DNA of 64,000 bases from Lineus longissimus. Taxonomy: Eukaryota > Nemertea > Pilidiophora > Heteronemertea > Lineidae. The stretch lies in assembly GCF_910592395.1 (NCBI RefSeq), contig NC_088311.1, positions 18,044,501-18,108,500 on the forward strand. The letters are read 5' to 3'. A model generated the notes under the pieces. That model was not told the DNA's origin, did not search any database, and was given only the letters and a program-made list of their open reading frames with translations. Shown here one piece after another: positions 55,100-64,000 of the stretch (the first letter of the stretch is position 1; each line of letters begins with the position of its first letter). The translations under genes were made by a program, and so were the position numbers.

Positions 55100-56127
55100 T
55101 TAATCAAATAACTGCACTCCCTGTGGGATGGCTAACATTACCTGTTGAACAGCTGGCTGAAGGGGGATGATTGGAACAGCCTGTACCTGTTGACCTGCTG
55201 AACCAAGGTTAATGTTATTTTCAATCCACGATTGCAGGTCACCTGATCTTCGAGATTTCGCGAGGAAAGAAATTGTAAACAAACGCATGTGTGCAGTTCA
55301 AATGTAAACAAAAATGTATTTTTGTACTTTTGGTTGCTGGACTTGGGTCTTCCCGCAGTAAGGAACTGGGGTCAAATTGGTGGTCTATTGTTTATGGGTG
55401 CTGTGTTAGCCAGTGCTAGCCCTTGATTAGGAAGGGATTTTCAAATGAAGGTTTAATACCATGGTCTGTTTATGTGCTCACGACAGCTTTCAATACTTGA
55501 TGTATCTGAAGAGGCACTCTGAACTTGGCATGGCCTTATCAAGGAGCTGCTCACGGTGCTGAACTTCTAGCTTGCCTGTCGACTAAGTGCCTTGCCCGAG
55601 ATCATGCTACATGTAGGAGGAGCACGCATTTTAAAGTTATAGTACTTGTAGTGATAGTGCAATTGGTCCGAGCCATTTGGAGGCCGACAAGTGAAGGCCT
55701 ATCTGGATTCTCCTTCTCCGTATAAAAAGGGGCATATTGCTGACTAAGGAACGAGGCATATTGACATTGCCTCATCATCTGTATCGGACCAATTGATATA
55801 CTTTTTATGCACGCATACAGCACGCCACAGCTAGGTCCGAGTCTGTGGACAAATGGTTTGTTTAATTTGTCTCTTCGATATTGCTCCTTTGATATTGCAT
55901 TAGATATTCATTGCAAAACAATCTATTCAAGGTATAGCCCATTTGAACCTGCCTGCGCCACGGGTACAATGCTAGTATACCTTATTGAGTAACGAGTAAC
56001 GAGAAAGCTGTTTGTTTTTATTTGAAATATGGTACACATTTATCATCGAACAGCGTGGGTGTTGTGGTATTAGAGAGCAGCCGGCAATCCCACTTCAAGC
56101 GTGAGTGTAGGTTTATTGAGGGCATAA

Positions 56128-56531
56128 TAGGTGGCGCTGGCGAAAATGGCGGCTGTTCGAATTTTGTTGCTCCGATAGATAGCGAATTATTTCAGTGTGT
56201 GAAAGCAGTTGTAGCCAGAAAAAGCAGAGAACTTTGATATAAGTGTATACCTAAATGTATAGTAGTGTTGCTTGTTCTATTCCCTTGTGATCTTTTGCAA
56301 GTGAGCCCAAAGAGACTTCATACCCGGACTTCTTCTTGAACTCGGTGTTGTGTACATGTATATACACATGAACCTTTTACTGGCCGTGCATGTTGGTATG
56401 TCACGCTTGACTGTGCTCGCATAACGATGTCAGAGAGTGAATCGCCACGGTTGGCCGGCTTAAAATGCAAGCCAAGTCAACGGTCGCCGCACGAGTCAGA
56501 AAGCCCTGACTACAAGTGTCAAAAAACAGAT
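56128..56531. other. Unique spacer between duplication and satellite
   Basis: No gene or repeat recognised. Confidence 0.5.
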
Positions 56532-58356
56532 GCAAAATCATGACTTTTTGTTGATTTTGTCCTCTTTCGTCGCTTTGGCACAGTTGTACCACTCTTTGAA
56601 ATGTCTCTCATTTCTCCAAAAATGTCCAGATATGACTTTCCTTTGTTGGAGAGTTGTGGGATGTCATGTACATTAGTTTGAAAAAAATCTCAAAATGTTA
56701 ACCCCTGAAATGTACCTTCATTACACTACATTTTGGGTCAATATAGTGAAAAATTTGAATGTGCTCAAATCACTCTAATTCATTTAGAATATTGTATTGC
56801 TGATGATTTAAGGTCAAAACAAGCTAAAATAATGAGAAAAAAACTTAATTTGACCCAAATAAGAGTCAACCTAACCCCGGTCTAAGTTCGGTTTCATTTT
56901 TACAAGTCTTGTTGTGTTGCCATTCATTTTGTAATTTCTTTGAAACTACTTAAGCCTTGATTCTGAAAGTTGTGCCCTAAGTAGCAAAGATATTCCTAAA
57001 TCACATCCTAAATTTTCAGCTCCATAGCTTGCTTATTCTGGCCAGGGCAGGTCTTTGAATTTGGTGGTGTTGGCTGCAAAATCATGACTTTTTGTCGATT
57101 TTGTCCTCTTTCGTCGCTTTGGCACAGTTGTACCACTCTTTGAAATGTCTCTCATTTCTCCAAAAATGTCCAGATATGACTTTCCTTTGTTGGAGAGTTG
57201 TGGGATGTCATGTACATTAGTTTGAAAAAAATCTCAAAATGTTAACCCCTGAAATGTACCTTCATTTACACTACATTTTGGGTCAATATAGTGAAAAATT
57301 TGAATGTGCTCAAATCACTCTAATTCATTTAGAATATTGTATTGCTGATGATTTAAGGTCAAAACAAGCTAAAATAATGAGAAAAAAACTTAATTTGACC
57401 CAAATAAGAGTCAACCTAACCCCGGTCTAAGTTCGGTTTCATTTTTACAAGTCTTGTTGTGTTGCCATTCATTTTGTAATTTCTTTGAAACTACTTAAGC
57501 CTTGATTCTGAAAGTTGTGCCCTAAGTAGCAAAGATATTCCTAAATCACATCCTAAATTTTCAGCTCCATAGCTTGCTTATTCTGGCCAGGGCAGGTCTT
57601 TGAATTTGGTGGTGTTGGCTGCAAAATCATGACTTTTTGTCGATTTTGTCCTCTTTCGTCGCTTTGGCACAGTTGTACCACTCTTTGAAATGTCTCTCAT
57701 TTCTCCAAAAATGTCCAGATATGACTTTCCTTTGTTGGAGAGTTGTGGGATGTCATGTACATTAGTTTGAAAAAAATCTCAAAATGTTAACCCCTGAAAT
57801 GTACCTTCATTTACACTACATTTTGGGTCAATATAGTGAAAAATTTGAATGTGCTCAAATCACTCTAATTCATTTAGAATATTGTATTGCTGATGATTTA
57901 AGGTCAAAACAAGCTAAAATAATGAGAAAAAAACTTAATTTGACCCAAATAAGAGTCAACCTAACCCCGGTCTAAGTTCGGTTTCATTTTTACAAGTCTT
58001 GTTGTGTTGCCATTCATTTTGTAATTTCTTTGAAACTACTTAAGCCTTGATTCTGAAAGTTGTGCCCTAAGTAGCAAAGATATTCCTAAATCACATCCTA
58101 AATTTTCAGCTCCATAGCTTGCTTTTTCTGGCCAGGGCAGGTCTTTGAATTTGGTGGTGTTGGCTGCAAAATCATGACTTTTTGTCGATTTTGTCCTCTT
58201 TCGTCGCTTTGGCACAGTTGTACCACTCTTTGAAATGTCTCTCATTTCTCCAAAAATGTCCAGATATGACTTTCCTTTGTTGGAGAGTTGTGGGATGTCA
58301 TGTACATTAGTTTGAAAAAAATCTCAAAATGTTAACCCCTGAAATGTACCTTCATT
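56532..58356 (+). repeat. 545-bp satellite, about 3.3 units
   Basis: The word GCAAAATCATGACTTTTTGT begins units at 56532, 57076, 57621 and 58166 (spacings 544, 545, 545). Units differ by only a few bases, so amplification or homogenisation is recent. The last unit stops at CCTTCATT, where a LINE begins. Identical 63-codon plus-strand frames in each unit follow from sequence identity and are not taken as genes. Confidence 0.95.
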
Positions 58357-58800
58357 GAGACAAGACCACTAATGAATATTCATAGGTTGGAGGGTCGAGG
58401 CCTATCAATTAGACGAGTGCATGTTTTTAACTCTCAAGTAAATATTTGGAGAGGTATTGAAAAAATATTTGTTGTGGCAAGTCTACAGATATAAAGAAAT
58501 TATTTGATGAAAAAATTGATTTCGAATTTTGCTAATTGGGTAATAGGGGGCGTGTTTTGAGTTTTTTCTGCCAGTTGGCTGAAAAGAGTGGAAATATCAA
58601 AGTCTGTCTAATTTGTCGATTATCAAAAAATTTCCGTGGTCAATCACCATTTTATTTTTCACCATTTACTTGCCCGACTGTCCGGAATAACATAATCTAA
58701 ATTTCAGATTCACAACACCATGCGTTCTTTGATGCGTCGCGGTCAAACATTGACAATTTAACTGCTAAAAGGCTTAAAAAATCAATTGTGGTCTTGTCTC
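58357..58800. repeat. LINE leader bounded by a 13-bp perfect inverted repeat
   Basis: GAGACAAGACCAC (58357-58369) is exactly complementary to GTGGTCTTGTCTC (58788-58800), with weaker pairing just inside. The second arm ends 16 bases before the ORF1 ATG. It could be a small inverted-repeat element at the 5' end or a closing stem of the leader RNA. Confidence 0.6.
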
Positions 58801-58816
58801 CGAAGGCGTAGAGGAC

Positions 58817-59950
58817 ATGGACGAGGGCAATGTAAAATGTAGTTCGCTAGAGGACCCTGTCCTTGCCTATATTCTGTCTGGCATGCAGACAGGTACGATT
58901 GAGAATGTGAGGAATGCCGCAGTAGGTTTCTTCTCTTTGGAGAAAATCAAAGTTGCTCAGAAAAAACTGTGGAAAGAGGACTTGGGGATAAGTGACGTCA
59001 TTGGTAATTGGCAGTCGCGCAAGTCTTCAAACGTTAGATCCGAGGAGGAAGCGAGTGTTGTTGACATCATCAGTGCATTTAAAAAGCTTGATAAACTAAG
59101 GCGAACCCCAATGATTGTGGTATCGGCATTGCGCTTGCATGAGATTCCGAGGTCGCCCCCGGAAGACCTCAACAACATCTCGATGGCAGATAGGTTGTTT
59201 GACCTGGAATGTACAGTAAAAACGATGAAAGAGCAGCTTGGCAAAAACGTGGCAGACGTGGAGAGGCTGAACTCGGCAGTTACGGAGAAGCCAATAAGTT
59301 ATGCGTCGGCATTGGGAAATTTTACGCCCCAGACTCAACCAGAGATTCCGTTCTCTTCGATATATTGGGACAAGGTACCTGCTACAAGCTTTGACAACAA
59401 TCGAGGTAGTAGGGGTGGTAGGGGCGGTAGGGGTGGTCGAGTCGCAGCCTTGACTCGGAAAGCTTTGCCTCCTGCAGTATACAAGCTCAGACGCACGGAG
59501 AGTTCCACTTCAATTCGAAGTGAAACTTCACAGCTATCAAGTGAGGACGGCTTCTCACTGTCGACTCATGAAAAGAAGAATGCGAGAAAGAGTGAAAAGA
59601 GAAAACAAAAGTTCTTAACTGGGAGTGGAAAAACTGCATCAGGTCTAAAAGGTGGGCCTGAGCCCAGTAGAGATTTGTTCTTATTCAGACTTGAACAATG
59701 TGTGTCATGCAAGGATGTGTTGGACTTCGTGGTTAGTCAGAATTGTAATGTGCGGGTACTGAAATGCGTCTCAAATGAGAATGCCAAATATAAATCGTTT
59801 AGATTAACTGTATGCCAGAGTGACTATGCCAAATTGTATGATGAAACAATTTGGCCGGAGGGTGTGAGAATTAGAAAATACATAGTATCGGCTAGTGAGC
59901 GTGAGAGTGAGCGTATCAAGGACACTAAACGTAACGATGGCAAAAAGTGA
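58817..59950 (+). CDS. LINE ORF1 protein (377 aa)
   Basis: ATG at 58817 in GAGGACATGG. Residues 122-155 (MADRLFDLECTVKTMKEQLG onward) suggest a short coiled coil. Residues 196-208 are an RGG box (RGSRGGRGGRGGR) suited to RNA binding, followed by a Ser/Lys-rich stretch. The C-terminal part (about 285-360: RDLFLFRLEQCVSC, KYKSFRLTVCQSDYAKL, WPEGVRIRKY) matches a common LINE ORF1 C-terminal region. ORF1 proteins coat the element RNA. The frame is uninterrupted. It overlaps the ORF2 start by 14 bases. Confidence 0.8.
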   Translation: MDEGNVKCSSLEDPVLAYILSGMQTGTIENVRNAAVGFFSLEKIKVAQKKLWKEDLGISDVIGNWQSRKSSNVRSEEEASVVDIISAFKKLDKLRRTPMIVVSALRLHEIPRSPPEDLNNISMADRLFDLECTVKTMKEQLGKNVADVERLNSAVTEKPISYASALGNFTPQTQPEIPFSSIYWDKVPATSFDNNRGSRGGRGGRGGRVAALTRKALPPAVYKLRRTESSTSIRSETSQLSSEDGFSLSTHEKKNARKSEKRKQKFLTGSGKTASGLKGGPEPSRDLFLFRLEQCVSCKDVLDFVVSQNCNVRVLKCVSNENAKYKSFRLTVCQSDYAKLYDETIWPEGVRIRKYIVSASERESERIKDTKRNDGKK

Positions 59951-62047
59951 GAACATTATTTTCATTATTTGTCTATTTTTCATGACTCTAAGTTTTACAA
60001 GCTATAATTCCCAGGGCATGGGGGCAGGTAGGAAGGATTATATCAGGGAACTTTTCTCTGAATCGAACTTCTTGTTGTTGCAAGAACACTGGCTTTTTTA
60101 TGAGCAAATACATAAATTAGGTAGTGAGATTGGTAGAAATATCAGTATTCATGGTGTATCTGGTATGGAGGACAAATCATTGTTAGTTGGAAGACCGCAC
60201 GGTGGCACTGCAATTGTGTGGGACGCCAGTTGTGAGGCAAGTGTTAATCCAGTTCAGTGGGATTCCAAGCGTGGTTGTGCAGTCACTATAAGTAGCGAAT
60301 CAATTTTTGACGACATTATTGTAATAAATGTTTACATGCCTACCGACACTGGAGGTAGGGAAAACCTTAGAGAATTTAACAGAATTTTACAGGAAATTTC
60401 GGCTATACTTGTTACAAGTAATGTGGTAGATGTCATCATAGGTGGGGATTTTAATACCGATTTTAATAGGCCCGACTCGCCACACACACGAGCTCTACAA
60501 GATTTTATTGTAAATGAGAACTTGATTCTCGGTCTGACTCACGAATCTCGTGATGTCGAGTATACTTTTGAAAGCAAAGCTACTGGTGGTAGGTCATTAC
60601 TTGACCATTTTATTGTTTCTGAAAGTGTGTTTAACAAAATAAGAAACTACAATGCGCTTCATAAAGGCTACAACATCTCAGATCATTCAAGTCTGCATAT
60701 GGGACTTGAGATGAATATGCAGCATATGGTCCCCAATGACGATAACCTTGCCAATGAGCCCAACCACACCCAGGTATGGGAGAGAGCAACCCCTGAGGAT
60801 TTATTTAATTATAGGCGTAGCCTCAGTCAGAAATTAGACCATATAGATATACATGTACCAATGGATGCTATTCAATGTCGAAACTTTTTTTGTACTGATC
60901 ATTTTCAGGAGATAGAGCGATTTCATGATGAAATAATCGGGGCGTGCGTTGATGCTAGCGGGGAAACAATTCCTACTCCTAGTATTAGAAGTAATGGTAG
61001 AGTGCCTGGTAGAGCTGGGTGGAATGACGAGGTGAGGGAGTTCAAAAGAAGGGCCACTTTTTGGCACGATTTATGGAAAGTAAATGGTAGGCCGCGGCTT
61101 GGGGTAATAGCCGACATACGCCGCCACACCAGAGCCCTCTACCATCTGGCTGTGAGACGAAATAAGAATAAGAAAAATCAGGAAAGGACTGCTGCAAATA
61201 AATTAGCTGAGTCCCTAGGTAATAACAAGAATGACGACTTCTGGAAAGAAATAAAAAAGGTGAAAGGAAAAGGCACTGTACTCCCTTCTAGTATGGATAA
61301 TGTGAAGGGTACGGACGCAACTTGTGAACTTTTTGGTGAGAAGTTTAAACGTTTGTATAATTCTGTATTGTATGATATAAACGAGATGAATGATGTGAAG
61401 AGAGATATTGATACGGGTATTACCAGACATTGTATTGACAATAATCATGATCATGTATTGAGTGTGCACGAAGTTATGAAGGGAGTACAGTGTCTGAAGC
61501 GAGGTAAAAAAGACAGTAACCCCAAAATTATGTCGGATCACTTTATAAATGGGGATCATTTATTACATGTTTACGTGTCTTTTTTAGTGAGCTCCATGAT
61601 GAGTCACGGATATTGCCCGATGGGGTTTGTTCGAACTAAAGTAGTTCCAATTCCAAAAAACAGTAGAAAGTCTTTGAATACGTCCGATAATTATAGCGTT
61701 ATTGGCAAAATAATGGATAATATATTCCTAAAAAAGTACGAGAATGAGCTAAGTACATCTGATGCCCAGTTTGGGTTCAAGGCAGGTCTCTCCACAGCTA
61801 CGTGTAGCACGGCTATAAATGAAGTAATTAATTATTATAACGGTTGCAACACCGCAGTGTATTGCGTAATGCTTGATGCAAGCAAAGCATTTGATTGTGT
61901 TCATTTTGTAAAGCTATTTCGAATTTTGATCAAAAAAGGGCTATGTCCATTAGCGGCTAGGCTATTAGCCAACATCTACACACAACAACGTGTACAGGTT
62001 CAGTGGGGGAAGCATATGTCTGGTGAATTTACTGTATCCAATGGAGT
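59937..62047 (+). pseudogene. LINE ORF2: endonuclease and truncated reverse transcriptase
   Basis: The ATG at 59937 overlaps the ORF1 stop. The APE endonuclease part shows SYNSQGMGAGRKDYI, LLQEHWLF, VINVYMPTD, GGDFNTDFN (about 60441), RSLLDHFIVS and ISDHSSLHMGL, all in order, so its catalytic residues look intact. The RT part has VVPIPKNSRKSLNTSDNYS (a few residues seem lost before VIGKIMDN), QFGFKAGLSTATC and motif A LDASKAFDCVHF. It breaks at VSNGV, where the LTR begins, before the catalytic YADD box. The last ~30 codons of the apparent frame (to 62138) are LTR sequence. It cannot make active RT. Confidence 0.88.
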
Positions 62048-62210
62048 TGTTTCAGGATGGGGTAATATATTCTTTAAAACCACGGATTTATGCAACATCA
62101 ATTTAATATTAATCATGAAATACAGGAAGCCATCTTAGAAGCCCTCGACGTTGTTGTAGTTGTTTCCATGCCCGATTCCGGGCTAGCCTGAACAAGCTGA
62201 TTATGAGACA
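62048..62210 (-). mobile_element. LTR (163 bp) of a gypsy-type element
   Basis: Bounded by TGTTTC (62048) and GAGACA (62210), i.e. TG...CA ends with short inverted termini. It is adjacent on the right to a purine-rich tract read leftwards, as expected for the 3' LTR of a minus-strand element. It begins exactly where the LINE RT frame is broken. It is short for an LTR but structurally complete. Confidence 0.75.
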
Positions 62211-62222
62211 TCTCCCCCTTTA
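62211..62222 (-). other. Polypurine tract
   Basis: Minus strand TAAAGGGGGAGA directly precedes the LTR, the expected primer site for plus-strand DNA synthesis. Confidence 0.7.
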
Positions 62223-62797
62223 AGAGAATAGTCCATATGAGGGATAGTCAAAGTCAAACATTATTCAGTTCAGCTTTAATTGTTCTATGAGCACTATTTA
62301 GTTCAGCTTTAAATGTCTTGCAAACACCAATTCCAACATTCAAACAAAGCACAGAATTAACCATCCTTGTAATAACTAGAAAGTCAAAAAATACTCTTAA
62401 ACACAAGGCAAAATTTAAACTAGTCTTGTAGAGCGATCCAATGCGCCAACCAAAACAAACACAAGCAATCTGGCTTGTTTTAGAGAATTACACCACAAAA
62501 ACATGCTATTATGTTATCAAAACATACACAAAACAGCAAAAATCAAGAAAAATCAACAAGGCCTGAACTCACAGGGTCATGGTAGACGACAATCCCCTGT
62601 CGCACTCAAGACGGGTCTGTATTATTGGACCCAACACAGTCTTGATGCATCATCCAAATTAGGCCTAAGAATGTCAATGTCTATTTTGCAACGTAGTCTT
62701 TCGACCACACTGGGGGTTTGATATCTCTCCCAGATCTTGTCCTAGATTCCACCATAGGTGGCGTTACCGGTTGAGAAGGTGACGCAGGTGGCTCTGA
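62223..62797 (-). other. Region between integrase stop and polypurine tract
   Basis: About 575 bp without a clear frame; GTTCAGCTTTAA recurs twice (about 62268 and 62302). Confidence 0.5.
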
Positions 62798-63917
62798 TCA
62801 TGACGGAGCTGGCGTTCCAGCAAGATTCCTGGCAGGCGACATTGGCCTCGTACGATTCCTGGACGATTGTGGACGAACGACGTTGGCTGTTGAAGAACTG
62901 ACACTTGGAGGTTCACCGGTATGCACGTTCGACGGAATTCGTAACAGGTGACGCCGATTGCGCCTATAATCCTTGCCTTCGCTGGATCTGATGATATATG
63001 ATCTCGGTGTTGCGTGGTGTTGCACCACCGTAGCTGGCTCACTCCATTTCTTCTGACCGTCCAGTTTCACTCGCACCTTTTCTCCGGTTGTCAGCACGGG
63101 CAGGGAGGCGACTCCATGACGACTATCGTACTGCTGTTTGTACTGCAGCTGCATTGACTTCACGTTTTCAGATACACGTTTCGCGTCTGGCCATTGTGGT
63201 CGGAGATTACGTCTGAGCGTTGGTATGGTTGTCGCAATCTCTCTGCCCATCATTAGACGACTTGGGCTGTATCCAGTTGACCTGACTGGGGTTGAGCGAT
63301 AACTCATGAGAGCTTTTATGGGATCATGTTGTCTCAAAATTCTCTCTGCAATGGCTACGCCACTTTCTGCCTGACCATTAGCCTGAGGATTGTGGGGGCT
63401 AACGGTTGTGAGTGTTATTCCCCACTCCAACGCAAAAGTTTTCCATTCTTTCGAATCATAAGGCGGGCCATTGTCCGAGACGATTTCACGGGGCACACCC
63501 CATCTAGCGAATATTGCCTTTACTTTCTTGATAACACTGCTGGCAGTTGTAGAATGCATATGCGTTATTTCAATGTATTTTGAATAGTAGTCCATGAGTA
63601 CTAGATACTTTTCGGACTTCACGGTGCACAAGTCCGTAGCGATTTTCTCCCACGGATACTTTGGGTGAGGGGTTACAATTAACGGCTCGTGTTTTTGAGT
63701 CGGCCTTTGTTCTTGACAAAAGTCACATCCACCTACGAGTTCAGCGATCTCGGCATTGAGACGTGGCCAAAATACGGACATTTTAGCCCTGTCGCGACAC
63801 TTGTTGACACCCATGTGTCCTTCGTGTATGCGGTTCAAAATGTCACCCCTCATCGATTGAGGTATCACGATGCGGTCACCAAACAAAAGTAATCCACCAG
63901 CGACGGAAAGTCTATAG
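62798..63917 (-). CDS. Ty3/gypsy-type integrase (C-terminal part of Pol)
   Basis: The minus-strand frame (first Met at 63886; in-frame sequence AYRLSVAGGLLLFGD extends upstream) contains an H2C2 zinc-binding module (H21, H24, C54, C57, counted from that Met), then a DDE core with D85 (KIATDLC), D138 (EIVSDNGPP) and E174 (NPQANGQAESG). The 35-residue gap between D138 and E174 is canonical. A basic C-terminal tail follows (GEKVRVKLDGQKKW...). Integrase joins element cDNA to host DNA. The core looks intact. Protease, RT and RNase H would lie past the right edge. Confidence 0.92.
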
Positions 63918-64000
63918 GCCCTTTTCCACTACCGTACAATCTGTCCCTGTTCATCTGTGCCGTGCTCGGTCCGGACCCGGCCCACTTGTTTTGTACCATT
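63918..64000. mobile_element. Possible miniature element interrupting the gypsy Pol frame
   Basis: The Pol frame meets a stop near 63930, and the sequence CCCTTTTCCACTACCG, followed by repeated GGTCCGGACCCGG-type words, resembles the ends of hAT-like miniature elements. Only the left end is in the window, so this is tentative. Confidence 0.35.

Larger units (their letters stand above)
48754..56127 (+). repeat. Segmental duplication, copy 2 (7.4 kb)
   Basis: Colinear with 40843-45984. It differs by insertion of a LINE fragment (48964-49545) and a TTAA element (52826-55099), and by absence of the three copy-1 insertions. Left boundary TGATATTTTACAGATTG; right boundary TTATTGAGGGCATAA. Beyond these points the flanks are unrelated. 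Its arrival gave the gene an additional sushi exon. Confidence 0.92.
58357..62047 (+). mobile_element. LINE retrotransposon, 5' end present, 3' part displaced by an LTR element
   Basis: Starts at the satellite junction (GAGACAAGACCAC) with a 460-bp leader, then ORF1 and an overlapping ORF2 with APE-type endonuclease and the first part of reverse transcriptase. It is cut at 62048 by a gypsy-type LTR. The arrangement fits the CR1/L2/jockey-like group; the clade is not assigned. Confidence 0.88.

Noticed and set aside
57239-57975. Two identical 63-codon frames
   Set aside because: Identity comes from the satellite units themselves; there is no start context or domain.
56532-58356. Possible CRISPR-like array
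   Set aside because: Units are 545 bp and contiguous without unique spacers, in an animal genome.
62048-62138. C-terminal end of the apparent LINE ORF2
   Set aside because: These codons are LTR sequence read through from the LINE frame.

Overview
The window is nuclear DNA from an animal. The genes are split by many GT-AG introns, and most of the remaining sequence is mobile-element debris: LINEs, a gypsy-type LTR element, miniature inverted-repeat elements and tandem repeats. No bacterial operons or ribosome-binding sites are seen. The gene families (reeler domain, mitochondrial adenylate kinase, PUM3, a Gla-like/sushi protein) and the abundant 'gacctctgtgacc' dispersed repeat suggest a marine invertebrate, perhaps a lophotrochozoan or an invertebrate deuterostome. 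The species cannot be named from the sequence alone.

Layout. (1) 1985-5337, minus: first four coding exons of a secreted reeler-domain protein; its 3' end was not found. (2) 5338-17200: no convincing protein gene; hairpins, minisatellites, miniature elements and one degenerate tRNA-Lys-like sequence. (3) 17235-25708, minus: complete five-exon adenylate kinase of the AK3/AK4 type (223 aa), with large repeat-filled introns. (4) 26475-35293, plus: complete PUM3 (Puf-A) gene, 15 coding exons, 730 aa, divergent from the kinase gene across about 0.7 kb. (5) 35600-38340: repeats. (6) 38343-50994, plus: a multi-exon secreted protein with a signal peptide, a region resembling a vitamin-K-dependent Gla domain plus aromatic stack, and then phase-1 sushi (CCP) exons, two of which are wrecked. 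(7) A segmental duplication (40843-45984 and 48754-56127) adds a sushi exon. Each copy has taken different mobile insertions, so each copy preserves the empty sites of the other's insertions. (8) 56532-58356: about 3.3 units of a near-identical 545-bp satellite. (9) 58357-62047: LINE with ORF1 and a broken ORF2, cut by a gypsy-type LTR element whose LTR, polypurine tract and integrase run leftwards from beyond the right edge.

The two housekeeping genes (mitochondrial nucleotide metabolism and nucleolar RNA binding) look intact, since every reading frame joins in phase across each splice junction. The most novel item is the Gla-like/sushi gene: its intron phases (1, 0, 1) and the spacing of its propeptide-like residues match the vertebrate vitamin-K-dependent module. 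It is being remodelled by duplication and decay of sushi exons. All homology statements come from reading the sequence; no database search was run.
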